A stretch of DNA of 64,000 bases from Sinobacterium caligoides (GTDB taxonomy: Bacteria; Pseudomonadota; Gammaproteobacteria; Pseudomonadales; Sinobacteriaceae): contig NZ_RKHR01000003.1 in NCBI RefSeq assembly GCF_003752585.1, forward strand, positions 248,001 through 312,000. The letters run 5' to 3'. The notes beneath the pieces were generated by a model. That model made no database searches. It saw only the letters and a program-made list of their open reading frames with translations, and had not been told where the DNA came from. Every line of letters begins with the position of its first letter. Positions within the stretch are counted from its first letter, which is position 1. Below, in pieces: positions 30,516 through 41,564 of the stretch. The position numbers and the translations under genes are program-made.

Positions 30516-33344
30516 TTAAACGAGCCCGAGGGCGTCTTTAAGTAACTTGTCTTGCTGGGCAAGGTGCAACGCCATATACCCTGCAGCTGGAGAGGCCGAT
30601 GCCTCACGACCTGCGTACTCTAATTGGCAATCCTGATTATGAGCTGCCAACACTCGGCGCATATGGTGTTGCGAGGAATACCAAGCCCCCTGGTTTTGCG
30701 GCTCATCTTGACACCACACCATGGTCTCTAAATTAGGGTACTTAGATAGCTCAGCCATCATTCCCTCCTCAGGGAATGGGTATAACTGCTCCAAACGCAC
30801 AACCGCGACACCCTCAAGCTCATGCTCCGCACGCATATTGTAAAGATCGTAGTAGACCTTACCGCTACACAACACTAAGCGCTTCACTTGGTCATCAGCT
30901 ATTTCATCAGCCTCACCAATAACCGTCTGAAAGCTACCTTCCGCCAACTCTTGCAACGTTGAAACAGCCTGCTTATGGCGCAACAGGCTCTTTGGCGACA
31001 TCACAATCAGCGGTTTACGCAGCGGTCGAATCACCTGACGGCGTAACATGTGATAAACCTGAGCTGGCGTCGTTGGCACACAAACTTGAATATTGTGCTC
31101 TGCACACATCTGCAAAAAACGCTCTAGACGAGCCGAAGAGTGCTCAGGACCCTGCCCCTCATAGCCGTGAGGCAGCAACATAGTCAAGCCACAAAGACGC
31201 TGCCATTTGTGCTCACCACTAGTAATGAACTGATCAATAACGACCTGCGCACCATTGGCGAAGTCACCAAACTGAGCCTCCCAGACAACCAGCGCGTTTG
31301 GCATCGTCGTCGCATAACCATACTCAAAAGCAAGAACAGCTTCTTCTGATAACAGTGAGTCATGGATTGAAAAGGCTGGCTGATTCTCTGCAAGATGCTG
31401 AAGAGGGACGTAACAATTCTTTTCTTTCTGGTTATGCAGAACCGCGTGACGATGCGAGAACGTGCCACGCCCAACATCCTGACCCGTTAGACGAATAGGA
31501 TGCCCCTCATCGAGTAGAGTCGCATAGGCCATTGTCTCGGCAAAACCCCAGTTCACAGGCAACGCACCTGAAGCCATCTTTTTGCGATCTTCGACAATTT
31601 TGGAAACTTGGCGCTGTAAGGTAACTCCTTCAGGAATATCACTTAAACGTAACGCAAGCTCTTTCAGCTTATCCTGATCGACTCGCGTGTCTGCGTAAGC
31701 CGTCCAATCGTGACCAATATAAGGCGCCCAGTCGACAAACATACCGGTATTAGGCTCTAGCACCAGCGACTTAGCAACATGGTTACCGTTATCAAGCGCA
31801 TTTCGATAACCATCGACCGCCTGCTTATCCTGGTCCGCGCTGATAATGCCTTGAGCAATCATTGAATCAACGTACAACTCACGAGTAGTTCGCTGCTCAC
31901 GAATCTTGCTATACATTTGTGGCTGAGTACCTGAGGGCTCGTCCGCCTCATTATGACCTCGACGACGATAGCAAACCAAATCTAAGACAACGTCTTTCTT
32001 GAATTCCTGGCGGAAATCTAACGCAACTTGAGTAGCAAAGATTACTGCTTCAGGGTCATCGCCATTAACATGAAAGATAGGTGCCTGAATAACTTTCGCC
32101 ACATCGGTACAATACTCAGTAGAACGAGAATCTTCGACATTGCTTGTCGTAAAGCCCACCTGATTATTAATGACGATATGAACTGTTCCACCTGTCTTAT
32201 AAGCTCGAGTCTGAGACATCTGAAACGTCTCCATGACTACACCCTGTCCTGCAAAAGCCGCATCACCATGAGCGACAACAGGCAGCACCTGCTCAGGCGC
32301 ATCTCTTCGATCCTGCCTAGCGCGAACAGAGCCCTCAACAACAGGCGATACAATTTCCAAATGAGATGGGTTAAAAGCCATGGCAAGATGAACTTCACCA
32401 CCACTGGTCATCACATTAGAAGATAGGCCCTGATGATATTTCACATCAGCTGAACCTACATAGTTGGCTTTGCCGTCGAACTCATCAAATAACTCACGAG
32501 GATTTTTACCTAGCGTATTGACCAGAACATTCAAACGACCACGGTGCGCCATACCTATGACGACTTCTTGGACACCGTAAGAGCCTGCACGCTGAATAAG
32601 TTCATCCAACATAGGGATAAGACTCTCAGCCCCCTCTAAACCAAAACGTTTTGTGCCGGGATAGCGCGAGCCAAGGTACTTTTCTAGCCCTTCCGCCGCT
32701 GTTAAGCGTTCCAGTATATGGCGTTTAACCTCATCACCGTACTCAGGCTTGGCACGAACGGACTCCATTCGCTGCTGCAACCATTGTTGCTCTTCATGAG
32801 AGGTGATATGTGCAAACTCAACCCCCACGTTGCCGCAGTAGGTTGACTCTAGCGCATCAATAACCTCTTTAAGTGTCGCTTCCGACTTGTTACTAAAGAG
32901 GTTGGATGTTTGGAAGGTTGTATCGAGATCAGCAGCTGAAAGCTGATGAAAATGAATATCGAGATCGGCAGGCAATTGGCGCTGCCATAACCCTAACGGA
33001 TCTAGTGTAGCTTTTTGATGGCCACGATTCCGGTAGGATTCAATCAGGTTAACAACGCGCACCTGTTTACGCTCATACTCAGTACTAACGCCTTCACTGC
33101 TTGCCGCAGCGGGCCTTAACCTTGACTTACCAAGCAGTTCAAAATGCTCAACGACGGGGGAGTGAGGAGTATCTTGATTGACAACACCCTCCACCCGAGG
33201 AAGCTTTTCGAAATAGGTGCGCCAGTCTTCCGGTACAGAATTAGGGTCCAACAAGTACTGCTCGTAGAGATCTTCTACGTAAGCAGAGTTACCGCCACTT
33301 ATATGTGAACTGCTCCACAGCAGTTCCATGATGCTCTCTTGCAT
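30516..33344 (-). CDS. sucA: 2-Oxoglutarate dehydrogenase E1 component
   Basis: This 942-residue thiamine-diphosphate enzyme decarboxylates 2-oxoglutarate and passes the succinyl group to SucB. It begins with the short E1 tail that docks E2 (ELLWSSSHISGGNSAYVEDLYEQYL). It then has IGMAHRGRLNVL, the thiamine-diphosphate region GDAAFAGQG...NNQVGFTTS, and QDVGRGTFSHRHAVLH. The start at 33344 follows AAGGTG by nine bases and places MQESIMELLW at the N-terminus. The longer frame to 33407 is rejected. Confidence 0.97.
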   Translation of the reverse strand: MQESIMELLWSSSHISGGNSAYVEDLYEQYLLDPNSVPEDWRTYFEKLPRVEGVVNQDTPHSPVVEHFELLGKSRLRPAAASSEGVSTEYERKQVRVVNLIESYRNRGHQKATLDPLGLWQRQLPADLDIHFHQLSAADLDTTFQTSNLFSNKSEATLKEVIDALESTYCGNVGVEFAHITSHEEQQWLQQRMESVRAKPEYGDEVKRHILERLTAAEGLEKYLGSRYPGTKRFGLEGAESLIPMLDELIQRAGSYGVQEVVIGMAHRGRLNVLVNTLGKNPRELFDEFDGKANYVGSADVKYHQGLSSNVMTSGGEVHLAMAFNPSHLEIVSPVVEGSVRARQDRRDAPEQVLPVVAHGDAAFAGQGVVMETFQMSQTRAYKTGGTVHIVINNQVGFTTSNVEDSRSTEYCTDVAKVIQAPIFHVNGDDPEAVIFATQVALDFRQEFKKDVVLDLVCYRRRGHNEADEPSGTQPQMYSKIREQRTTRELYVDSMIAQGIISADQDKQAVDGYRNALDNGNHVAKSLVLEPNTGMFVDWAPYIGHDWTAYADTRVDQDKLKELALRLSDIPEGVTLQRQVSKIVEDRKKMASGALPVNWGFAETMAYATLLDEGHPIRLTGQDVGRGTFSHRHAVLHNQKEKNCYVPLQHLAENQPAFSIHDSLLSEEAVLAFEYGYATTMPNALVVWEAQFGDFANGAQVVIDQFITSGEHKWQRLCGLTMLLPHGYEGQGPEHSSARLERFLQMCAEHNIQVCVPTTPAQVYHMLRRQVIRPLRKPLIVMSPKSLLRHKQAVSTLQELAEGSFQTVIGEADEIADDQVKRLVLCSGKVYYDLYNMRAEHELEGVAVVRLEQLYPFPEEGMMAELSKYPNLETMVWCQDEPQNQGAWYSSQHHMRRVLAAHNQDCQLEYAGREASASPAAGYMALHLAQQDKLLKDALGLV

Positions 33345-33634
33345 TATCACACACCTTAAGATGGGAGCAATTATTAACCCAAAAGCTAAGCGCTGATGTA
33401 GCACCAAATAGCAAATCGAGAATACCTGAGCATTCCAACCGATCGACCTAAGCCTCCGATAATAATCGGGATTTTATCCGCAACCCCCGAGGGATACAGC
33501 TTTTTATTTAGCCTCAAACCATCCAGCAAGATGGTCGACCACCCTTACCATTAAGACGGATCTCACTCTGCCTTAAATCGGGCGGAGGCATTGTAAAACA
33601 CCTCCACCCAAACCACTAGGGCTAACGCTACATT
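33345..33634. other. Gap between sdhB and sucA
   Basis: These 290 bases hold small inverted repeats such as CCGAT/ATCGG near 33456-33469. An internal sucA promoter would fit here, but none is proven. There is no gene. Confidence 0.4.
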
Positions 33635-34342
33635 TTACGTGGCATTTGCTAGCAGCATATTTCTGATATGACCAATTGCTCGGGTTGGATTAAGACCCTT
33701 AGGACACACATTGACACAACTTTGAATACCATGACAGCGGAAAACGCTGAACGGGTCATCAAGGCCTGCGAGACGCTCCTCAGTAGCCGTATCACGACTA
33801 TCAACAAGAAAACGCCACGCCTGAAGCAAGCCGCTTGGACCGATAAAACGATCGGGATTCCACCAGAACGAAGGGCATGATGTCGAGCAACAGGCGCAGA
33901 GTATACACTCATACAAGCCATCAAGCTTTTCACGCTCCTCAGGTGACTGCAAGCGTTCAATGGCTGGCGCTGGCGTATCATTCAGCAGATAAGGCTTGAT
34001 CTTCTTGTACTGGTCATAAAACATTTCCATGTCTACAACTAGATCACGAATAACCGGCAGCCCAGGTAACGGACGAATGACTAACTTGCCACCGCGCAAG
34101 CCCGCCTCAGACAATGGCATGATACAAGCTAAGCCATTTTTACCGTTGATATTAAGACCATCAGAACCACAAACACCTTCACGACACGAGCGCCTAAAGG
34201 CGATACTTGAGTCCTCAGCTTTAAGCTGCTCAAGCACATCCAACACCATAATATCTTTGCCCTGGGTATCCAACTCATAATCAACCATTTTAGGCTCAGA
34301 GTCGGTCGCAGGGTTGTAGCGATAAATAGAAACTTTCAACAT
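33635..34342 (-). CDS. sdhB: Succinate dehydrogenase iron-sulfur subunit
   Basis: This 235-residue electron-transfer subunit has the cysteines for three clusters. The 2Fe-2S site is in SCREGVCGSDG plus a later Cys, the 4Fe-4S site is in CILCACCSTSC, and the 3Fe-4S site is in CHGIQSCVNVCPKG. It links SdhA to the membrane anchors. It follows sdhA by 15 bases. Confidence 0.97.
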   Translation of the reverse strand: MLKVSIYRYNPATDSEPKMVDYELDTQGKDIMVLDVLEQLKAEDSSIAFRRSCREGVCGSDGLNINGKNGLACIMPLSEAGLRGGKLVIRPLPGLPVIRDLVVDMEMFYDQYKKIKPYLLNDTPAPAIERLQSPEEREKLDGLYECILCACCSTSCPSFWWNPDRFIGPSGLLQAWRFLVDSRDTATEERLAGLDDPFSVFRCHGIQSCVNVCPKGLNPTRAIGHIRNMLLANAT

Positions 34343-34357
34343 TTTCCTGCTCCCTTA

Positions 34358-36127
34358 TTAGTACTTACGTTCCATCGGTTCAAACGTCGGTACGGTCTTC
34401 GGCTTGAAGTTTACCGCACGCTTAGAAACTCGCTTTTCACCGGGGAAGTACATTGAGTGGCACAACCAGTTTTCATCATCACGATCCTGGAAGTCATCAC
34501 GAGCATGAGCGCCACGACTCTCCTTACGCTCCTCGGCCGCTACAGCTGTCGCCTCAGCCACCTCAAACAAGTTTTGCAGCTCGAGCGCCTCGATACGCGC
34601 CGTATTAAACGCCGCCGACTTATCATCTAAGCGACAGTTTTCAATACGTGTACGCAGCTCCGCAAGCTTCTTTATGCCTTCTTGCATAAAGTCTCCACGA
34701 CGGAACACGCCAAAGTGGTTCTGCATAATAGTCTGCAACTCTTTACGCAAGTCACTGACCTTATCACCATCAGAGGCGCTGTTAAGGCGATTCAAGCGCG
34801 CCATAGCCTTCTCGACATCCGCATCTGTTGCCGCATCCATCTCAATACCTTCACGCAGTGCTTTTTCGATATAGATACCGGCAGCACGCCCAAAAACAAC
34901 AAGATCAAGCAACGAGTTACCGCCTAAGCGATTGGCACCATGCACAGAAACGCAGGCAACCTCACCACAGGCATATAGACCATTAATAACGACATCCTGA
35001 CCGCTATCATCCACAGTCAGCACCTGTCCATGAATATTTGTAGCCACACCACCCATCATATAATGACAAGTAGGAACTACAGGCACAGGCACCTTAACAG
35101 GATCAGCGTGTGCGAAAGTAATCGACAACTCACAGATTCCTGGTAGACGGCTATGCAAAACCTCTTCACCGAGGTGATCAAGCTTAAGATATACGTGATC
35201 TCCATCCGGCCCACAACCACGCCCTTCAAGAATCTCTAGTGTCATGGAACGCGCCACAACATCACGACCCGCCAAATCCTTAGCGTTAGGTGCATAACGC
35301 TCCATAAAACGCTCACCATCCTTGTTAATCAGGTAACCACCCTCTCCTCGACAACCCTCGGTAACCAAAACACCGGCACCGTGAATACCTGTCGGGTGGA
35401 ATTGCCACATTTCGATATCCTGAACAGGAATACCTGCACGGAGCGCCATGCCAATACCGTCACCCGTGTTGATGTGCGCATTCGTTGTAGAGGCAAAGAT
35501 TCGACCAGCACCGCCAGTCGCCAGAACAGTCGCTTTTGACTTGATAAAGACGGTCTCGCCGTCTTCGATACAGATCGCGATACAACCAACAATATCGCCT
35601 GCCGCATTCTTGACCAAATCAACCGCATACCACTCATTCAAGAACTGAGTATTACTCTTCAAATTACTCTGATAAAGCGTGTGTAGCAGCGCATGACCAG
35701 TACGGTCAGCGGCCGCACAAGTACGAGCAGCCTGACCACCCTTACCAAAATCCTTTGACTGACCACCAAAAGGACGCTGATAGATACGCCCCTCTTCTGT
35801 ACGAGAAAAAGGTAGACCCATGTGATCTAACTCGTAGACGGCCTCAGGGCCAACAGAGCACATGTATTCGATAGCATCCTGGTCACCAATGTAATCAGAA
35901 CCTTTGACAGTGTCATACATATGCCAACGCCAGTCATCATTCGGGTCATTACTAGCGATTGCACAGGTTATACCACCCTGAGCTGACACGGTATGCGAAC
36001 GCGTCGGGAAAACTTTAGTGACGACAGCCGTGTTATAACCTGACTGAGCCATTTGTAGCGCGGCACGCATGCCCGCACCGCCACCACCAACAACGATGGC
36101 ATCAAAAGAGATAGTGCGAATAGACAT
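34358..36127 (-). CDS. sdhA: Succinate dehydrogenase flavoprotein subunit
   Basis: This 589-residue flavoprotein oxidises succinate to fumarate. It has the FAD dinucleotide motif [10 protein letters not shown], the covalent FAD-binding His in SHTVSAQGG, and the substrate-site region RxxxGHTLLHTLYQ-like downstream. The start at 36127 overlaps the sdhD stop (TAATG) and gives essentially the E. coli length (588), so the 27-codon extension is rejected. Confidence 0.97.
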   Translation of the reverse strand: MSIRTISFDAIVVGGGGAGMRAALQMAQSGYNTAVVTKVFPTRSHTVSAQGGITCAIASNDPNDDWRWHMYDTVKGSDYIGDQDAIEYMCSVGPEAVYELDHMGLPFSRTEEGRIYQRPFGGQSKDFGKGGQAARTCAAADRTGHALLHTLYQSNLKSNTQFLNEWYAVDLVKNAAGDIVGCIAICIEDGETVFIKSKATVLATGGAGRIFASTTNAHINTGDGIGMALRAGIPVQDIEMWQFHPTGIHGAGVLVTEGCRGEGGYLINKDGERFMERYAPNAKDLAGRDVVARSMTLEILEGRGCGPDGDHVYLKLDHLGEEVLHSRLPGICELSITFAHADPVKVPVPVVPTCHYMMGGVATNIHGQVLTVDDSGQDVVINGLYACGEVACVSVHGANRLGGNSLLDLVVFGRAAGIYIEKALREGIEMDAATDADVEKAMARLNRLNSASDGDKVSDLRKELQTIMQNHFGVFRRGDFMQEGIKKLAELRTRIENCRLDDKSAAFNTARIEALELQNLFEVAEATAVAAEERKESRGAHARDDFQDRDDENWLCHSMYFPGEKRVSKRAVNFKPKTVPTFEPMERKY

Positions 36128-36498
36128 TACGACACGCTCCACAAAATCTGAACACCCCAAACGAGGTATGTAAAGGTCACGACAGCAACAACTGATTGAA
36201 AGACCCAACGAACGAGATTACCTTTCGCACCCATCATACGGGCAGTCATGTAATCAGTAGATACTCCCCACAGACCAATCCAGGCATGCGCGCACAACGA
36301 CAGCAACGCCATCATGCTAAAGACGCGCATCCAGGTCTCTGCAAACAGAGCACTCCAGAGCGCAAAAGTAATTTCATTGCAGGCAATAAAAACAGTAAGA
36401 AAAACAAAGTACGCCAACAAGACAACGGCTGTTACGCGCTGAACTAGCCAATCGGCCAAGCCATTACGCCCATACGTAGTTACAGATGTTACACTCAT
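36127..36498 (-). CDS. sdhD: Succinate dehydrogenase membrane anchor SdhD
   Basis: This 123-residue inner-membrane subunit has three transmembrane helices and carries the ubiquinone site together with SdhC. The start at 36498 overlaps the sdhC stop by ATGA. A GTG three codons earlier is the only alternative. The stop overlaps the sdhA start. The His in [10 protein letters not shown] is the likely heme or quinone-site residue. Confidence 0.93.
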   Translation of the reverse strand: MSVTSVTTYGRNGLADWLVQRVTAVVLLAYFVFLTVFIACNEITFALWSALFAETWMRVFSMMALLSLCAHAWIGLWGVSTDYMTARMMGAKGNLVRWVFQSVVAVVTFTYLVWGVQILWSVS

Positions 36499-36869
36499 AC
36501 TATCCACACCCCCGCAAGAATAATCAGTACAGCTGAGATGGCGATAGTCAACTTAGCACCCAGCAAACCACCCTCTAGTGATTCACCGATACCCATATCC
36601 ATAATCAGGTGCTTAGTACCAGCCACGAGATGATAGATAAGGCCAGCTAAAACAACCCACAGCGCAAACTTTGCGACAGGAGACTGCAGACTTTCTTGTG
36701 CAGCACGGAAGCTCTCTTCGCTCTCTAACGAAGATCCCAACAAGCACAGCAGCAAAGCTACTCCAGCAAAAATAAACACCCCAGAGATTCTGTGTAGAAT
36801 CGAGGCATAGGCGGTAAGAGGGAGTTTCATGGTCCCAATTTCGAGATTTACAGGTCTATTATCTTTCAC
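36495..36869 (-). CDS. sdhC: Succinate dehydrogenase cytochrome b556 subunit SdhC
   Basis: This 124-residue membrane subunit has three hydrophobic helices. SILHRISGVFIF near 24-35 and YHLVAGTKHLIMD near 80-92 are signatures of SdhC, and the second holds the heme-ligand His. It is the first gene of sdhCDAB-sucAB-lpd-sucCD and diverges from gltA. Confidence 0.95.
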   Translation of the reverse strand: MKDNRPVNLEIGTMKLPLTAYASILHRISGVFIFAGVALLLCLLGSSLESEESFRAAQESLQSPVAKFALWVVLAGLIYHLVAGTKHLIMDMGIGESLEGGLLGAKLTIAISAVLIILAGVWIV

Positions 36870-37354
36870 GACTAGTTACACTTCTATAATGCCCAGTTAT
36901 GCAGGCGGTTCATCGAAAAGTGTTGAGGCTTGTCACTTTTTACAAAGGAGGCCCCATATTATGTTTGGAATCATCGATTATCCGGCATTAAAATTACGCA
37001 TTTCGACACCAAACAACCAAAATCCGCCCGAAATTATATGCTCGCGACGAGGTAATTACAACGTCATATGACAGATTTAAAGGGCCGAGGGTGACTATTG
37101 CGCAGCGCTTATTAGCAATATTTTTCAAAATGATAGAGCGCACCAAAACAGTGCCTAAAGCCCCATTATGAACGCGTTATGGACTGATTCCGACTAACCA
37201 TTGAGTAATGCTCTCACGTCAAGCCCTTATGTACGAAAAAATACCTATATCGCGACACTCCGCTACATTGACAAAGAATTTAATCCCTCTATAGTGATGC
37301 CGTCCTCAAAAGGGACACCTCTGTAATGTAAGAATAAGTTATCAGGAGCCCAAT
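36870..37354. other. Divergent promoter region between sdhC and gltA
   Basis: These 485 gene-free bases control both directions of the TCA cluster. A clear sigma-70 promoter for gltA lies at 37268-37295. The minus-strand promoter for sdh is less clear. Confidence 0.6.
37268..37295 (+). promoter_or_regulatory. Sigma-70 promoter of gltA
   Basis: The -35 element TTGACA and -10 element TATAGT are separated by 16 bases, 59 bases before the gltA ATG. The -35 element matches the consensus exactly. Confidence 0.7.
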
Positions 37355-38632
37355 ATGAGTGAGCGCACAGCAACTCTCAAGCTGGACGATCTAGAAGAAG
37401 CACTAGAATTGCCCGTAATGTCTGGCACTATCGGACCAGACGTGATCGACGTTGGCGGACTGACAGCCAAAGGTTATTTTACTTACGATCCGGGATTCGT
37501 CTCCACCGCCTCCTGCGAATCAAAGATCACCTATATCGATGGCGGAAAAGGTGTACTTCTACACCGCGGTTACCCTATCGAGCAGCTAGCCGAGAAATCA
37601 GACTTTTTAGAAACCTGCTACCTTCTCGTTTATAGCAAGCTACCAAACAAAGAAGAAAAAACTAAGTTTATCAACAACATCCGATACCACACGATGGTGC
37701 ACGATCAACTCAGCCACTTCTTTAACGGCTTCCGCCGCGATGCCCACCCTATGGCCATCATGTGCGGCGTAGTCGGCGCACTGTCCGCTTTTTACCACGA
37801 CTCTCTCGACATCACCGACGAGCGTCACCGCGAGATCTCCGCACAACGCCTAATCGCTAAGATGCCAACTCTCGCCGCCATGACCTACAAGTACTCTATC
37901 GGTCAACCTTTCGTCTATCCTCGCAACGATTTAAACTATGCTGAGAACTTCCTCTACATGATGTTCAGCAACCCCTGCGAGGAGTACAAAGTCAACCCTG
38001 TACTCTCCAAGGCAATGGATCGGATATTCCTGCTTCACGCAGATCACGAACAAAACGCCTCAACCTCAACAGTACGCCTTGCGGGCTCGACAGGCGCCAA
38101 CCCATTCGCCTGTATCTCTGCGGGCATTGCTGCACTCTGGGGGCCATCACACGGCGGCGCCAACGAAGCTGTTCTTGCCATGCTGGACGAGATCGGTGAC
38201 GTATCAAATATTGATGAGTTCGTCGCCCGCGCCAAAGATAAAAACGACCCCTTCCGCTTAATGGGCTTCGGTCACCGTGTTTATAAGAACTTCGACCCTC
38301 GCGCTCGCGTGATGAAAGAAACTGCCGACGAAGTATTGGCCGAGCTTGGTCTAGAGGACAGCCCTCTACTCAAGATCGCTAAACGACTCGAGCAAATTGC
38401 ATTGGAAGATCCTTACTTCATCGAGAAGAAGCTTTATCCAAACGTCGATTTCTACTCAGGCATCATCCTGAAGGCACTAGGCATTCCGACCAGCATGTTT
38501 ACTGTCATATTCGCACTAGGCCGCACGCCAGGCTGGATTGCACACTGGCATGAAATGATCAGCCATCCTTATAAAATTGGCCGCCCACGCCAGCTTTATA
38601 CCGGACCAGCCAAGCGTGATTACCCCGAGTAA
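37355..38632 (+). CDS. gltA: Type II citrate synthase
   Basis: This 425-residue enzyme condenses acetyl-CoA and oxaloacetate to citrate. The catalytic His lies in [14 protein letters not shown] and the Asp region in NVDFYSGI, and the N-terminal domain typical of the NADH-sensitive hexameric form is present. An AGGAG six bases before the ATG gives a strong start. It is divergent from sdhC and ends at a strong bidirectional terminator. Confidence 0.97.
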   Translation: MSERTATLKLDDLEEALELPVMSGTIGPDVIDVGGLTAKGYFTYDPGFVSTASCESKITYIDGGKGVLLHRGYPIEQLAEKSDFLETCYLLVYSKLPNKEEKTKFINNIRYHTMVHDQLSHFFNGFRRDAHPMAIMCGVVGALSAFYHDSLDITDERHREISAQRLIAKMPTLAAMTYKYSIGQPFVYPRNDLNYAENFLYMMFSNPCEEYKVNPVLSKAMDRIFLLHADHEQNASTSTVRLAGSTGANPFACISAGIAALWGPSHGGANEAVLAMLDEIGDVSNIDEFVARAKDKNDPFRLMGFGHRVYKNFDPRARVMKETADEVLAELGLEDSPLLKIAKRLEQIALEDPYFIEKKLYPNVDFYSGIILKALGIPTSMFTVIFALGRTPGWIAHWHEMISHPYKIGRPRQLYTGPAKRDYPE

Positions 38633-38642
38633 TCACGTAAAG

Positions 38643-38679
38643 CAAAAAAAAACCGCCCTTATGGGCGGTTTTTTTTTGC
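38643..38679. terminator. Bidirectional terminator between gltA and nhaA
   Basis: AACCGCCC pairs with GGGCGGTT around a TTAT loop, with A and T runs of about nine on both sides, in the convergent gap. Confidence 0.95.
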
Positions 38680-38807
38680 TAATAGAATATTGCCAAAGAC
38701 TACGTAAAAGAAAGTTAATCTCAACCTAGAGCGCACCAATATAATGCACAACAATCGCCCAATAGTTAAAGGGCAGCACAAAACCACCCCCTTAACTCAA
38801 CCAATGT

Positions 38808-40184
38808 TTAACGACCAGGCTTACTCTTGCCAGCATATTTCAGCGCAATATAACCAAAGATCCCTGAGAGCAACGAAGCTATTAAGATCCCGCCTTTGGC
38901 CAAAATCAATTGCTCGCTTCCCGCAAAAGCCAACTCAGCGATAAAGATGGACATCGTAAAACCGATTCCACCAAGCAAGGCCACACCGACGATATGCATC
39001 ATATTGCAACCCTTAGGCAGCAAGCCGAGCCCGAAAGAGCGCCCTAACCAAACAGCACCAGCGATACCAATCAGCTTGCCAAAAAACAAGCCGACAATAA
39101 CACCAAGCGTTACATTATTTAGTAACGAAACATCACCCGAAAATGCAGAGAAAGGTATCCCCGCATTCGCTAGGGCAAATAAAGGTACAATAAAGTAAGT
39201 CACAGGAGTATGTAAACCGTGCTCAACCTTCTGTAACGGCGCCTGGGCCAGCTCGATACCACTCTTTAAGCTCTGTGCATTGGCACGCAGCTCATCATTA
39301 CGCATGATATCGATACCCAAATTGGCACTATCTCCAATCCTAACCGCCGAACGCTTAACCTTGGTAGCAAATGCCACGGCATCAAATTTTGGCATCGCAG
39401 GAATAGTAAAGGCTACAACGACGCCAGCCAGGGTGGCATGAATACCAGTTTTTAATAAGGCAAACCAAAGCAACACACCAACAAACATATACGGGCCCGT
39501 GCGCCTAATGCCACCGAAATTCATCGCCACCAGCAAGAAGGTTAACGCTCCTACCCATGCTGCTGCAGCAAAATTTAACTGCTCGGTATAGAATACTGCA
39601 ATAACAGCAATCGCCCCTAAGTCATCAACAATTGCCAGCGCCACCAAAAATGTTACCAATGACTTAGGAACTGTATTACCCATCAAGGTAATAATACCCA
39701 CAGCGAAAGCTATATCTGTTGCCATCGGTATACCCCAGCCTCCGGCACCAGGTCCACCAATATTAAAAACAGCATATAAACCTGCCGGAATGACCATGCC
39801 TCCGATAGCTGCCATAATCGGCAGAACTGCTTTCTTAGTATCTGCGAGCTCACCAACGAGAAACTCCCGCTTAAGTTCTAGACCGACCAGAAGGAAGAAA
39901 TAAGCCATCAAGCCGTCATTGATCCAGTGCTGCAGAGACAGTTTTAGCTCAAACCCGCCGAAAGAAAGCTTAAAATAGGTCTTTAATATATTCTCATAGC
40001 CCGCCGACAAAGGGGAATTAGCCAACAACAAGGCTACAACTGCCATAGTCATTAGAATCAAGCCACTTGTTGATTGACGATGTATAAATTCGTCAAACGG
40101 CGTCAGTACCCTGTCGAAAGCCTTTTCCCATGGAGCATAAAACACCTTGCCCACATTCTTCGATTTTTCCTTAGCACCAAACAT
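38808..40184 (-). CDS. nhaA: Na+/H+ antiporter NhaA
   Basis: This 458-residue inner-membrane antiporter exports Na+ (or Li+) for protons and gives salt and pH tolerance. The two key aspartates D187-D188 lie in ALAIVDDLGAI, and the second signature ATDIAFAVGII is just before. About 12 hydrophobic helices are present. It is longer than E. coli NhaA (388) because of an N-terminal cytoplasmic extension and a larger middle loop near residues 290-320. It is monocistronic. Confidence 0.95.
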   Translation of the reverse strand: MFGAKEKSKNVGKVFYAPWEKAFDRVLTPFDEFIHRQSTSGLILMTMAVVALLLANSPLSAGYENILKTYFKLSFGGFELKLSLQHWINDGLMAYFFLLVGLELKREFLVGELADTKKAVLPIMAAIGGMVIPAGLYAVFNIGGPGAGGWGIPMATDIAFAVGIITLMGNTVPKSLVTFLVALAIVDDLGAIAVIAVFYTEQLNFAAAAWVGALTFLLVAMNFGGIRRTGPYMFVGVLLWFALLKTGIHATLAGVVVAFTIPAMPKFDAVAFATKVKRSAVRIGDSANLGIDIMRNDELRANAQSLKSGIELAQAPLQKVEHGLHTPVTYFIVPLFALANAGIPFSAFSGDVSLLNNVTLGVIVGLFFGKLIGIAGAVWLGRSFGLGLLPKGCNMMHIVGVALLGGIGFTMSIFIAELAFAGSEQLILAKGGILIASLLSGIFGYIALKYAGKSKPGR

Positions 40185-40324
40185 GACTCTCCTTCAGTTT
40201 TATTAAGTCGTAAAAATTGATGGTATGCGTTTCCACAGCAATACCAATAAGTACAAATACGTAACCCACACCTGCGCTTGAATAATATTTCATGTTTACA
40301 TGACTAAACAAGTTTCTCTGACAC

Positions 40325-40348
40325 AAAAAAGCGGCTATTTGTAGCCGC
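40325..40348 (-). terminator. Intrinsic terminator of the TonB-like fusion gene
   Basis: On the minus strand GCGGCTA/TAGCCGC with a four-base loop is followed by six T, 25 bases beyond the stop codon. Confidence 0.9.
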
Positions 40349-40373
40349 CTATTTACACTCCATGACCTAACGA

Positions 40374-41564
40374 TCAGTTAAGTGCAAAGCGAATCGGCAC
40401 TTTAACCGAGATGACATCCCCCTTTAGAGCTATTGGGGCAGCAGGATAACTCTCTACAGAAGACACTGCGGCCATAGCCGCCTTATTTAACAAGCTATAT
40501 TTGGCTGACTGCACTCTCTCTGCAGATAAGCGCTTACCAAAACGATCTAGGCGCACCTCGACAACCACCAGCCCTTCTAAGCCACGCTTAATAGCACGAC
40601 TCGGGTACTGAACCTTACGCAATGTTTGCTTGACAATACTTGAGCGATAAAGCTTCAACATCATATCGTGCTGCTGCTGGATAATTTCAGGATCAATATC
40701 GAAGTCATCCCCAAGCTCCAAGTCGTCGACAAGCTCCTCCTCGACCGCCACACTTTCTTCAACAAGCTCTGCAACCACCTCCTTTTCTTCAACGACTATC
40801 GACTGACTTGCTGGCTTAGTGCTCTCTATCTTATCGGGTACTATTTCTAACGTAGAGGCGGCATCAACGGCCTCTGTCGTTGCGTTTGCCAACCCCCCTA
40901 AAGAAGCTGCAGGAACTTCGCCCGAACCAGCAGCCATCGCAAGCTGCTGCATCGCCCCCATCCACTGCACTACGATATCCCGACGCTCAGGCTGAACAGT
41001 TGTAGCTTCATACAACGATAGGGCTCCAGCATTATCTACAGCCCCCAATATTGATTGCTTAAACTCTGTAGAAGGCGGTCGCTTACCTATCCATGTGTTC
41101 AGCAGCATATCAAAACTACCAATTCGGTCATATGAGGCCGTCTTGACACCATTAACATGTATCACAATCTTGCCATCCGGGCTTTGGTCAAAAAGCAAAG
41201 TGTCTCCACGCTTCAGGCTAAAACGGGCCATGTTATTAAAAGCTATAAACTCATCGGAATAACGGTTCAACATTGCCTCTTCATTATTAGCAACAATCAA
41301 CTGAGTCCACTGACTCGAGAACCGCCTAGGACTCCAGCGCTTGGCCGTGACTCGAATTTCCATCATTCGCCGTGTACTAGCAAGCGCCTGGACCGCTTCT
41401 GCTGTATTTGCAGGCTCTTCTAAATACAGCGCACCAACAAAATAAGAGCGGTTTAACTCTTTAAATTCGGCCACTCCGTTTAACACCATGCCTTCTGGTA
41501 ACGTCTCAGCAACAGCCATAAAACTCATTAATTGACTAAAGAAAACAATCGTTATTATTCGCAT
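40374..41564 (-). CDS. Exported chalcone-isomerase-like domain fused to a TonB C-terminal domain
   Basis: This 396-residue protein starts at 41564, where an AGGA precedes the ATG. A signal peptide (residues 1-20) ends near AVA-ET. Residues about 22-170 resemble the chalcone-isomerase-like family in LNGVAEFKELNRSYFVGALYL, the MEIRVTAKRWS strand and SPDGKIVIHVNG. A long acidic Val/Glu linker follows (about 245-290). The last 90 residues (VKQTLRKVQYPSRAIKRGLEGLVVVEVRLDRFGK) are a TonB C-terminal domain. The domain pair is uncommon. It is predicted to act in the periplasm, with unknown ligand. Confidence 0.75.
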   Translation of the reverse strand: MRIITIVFFSQLMSFMAVAETLPEGMVLNGVAEFKELNRSYFVGALYLEEPANTAEAVQALASTRRMMEIRVTAKRWSPRRFSSQWTQLIVANNEEAMLNRYSDEFIAFNNMARFSLKRGDTLLFDQSPDGKIVIHVNGVKTASYDRIGSFDMLLNTWIGKRPPSTEFKQSILGAVDNAGALSLYEATTVQPERRDIVVQWMGAMQQLAMAAGSGEVPAASLGGLANATTEAVDAASTLEIVPDKIESTKPASQSIVVEEKEVVAELVEESVAVEEELVDDLELGDDFDIDPEIIQQQHDMMLKLYRSSIVKQTLRKVQYPSRAIKRGLEGLVVVEVRLDRFGKRLSAERVQSAKYSLLNKAAMAAVSSVESYPAAPIALKGDVISVKVPIRFALN

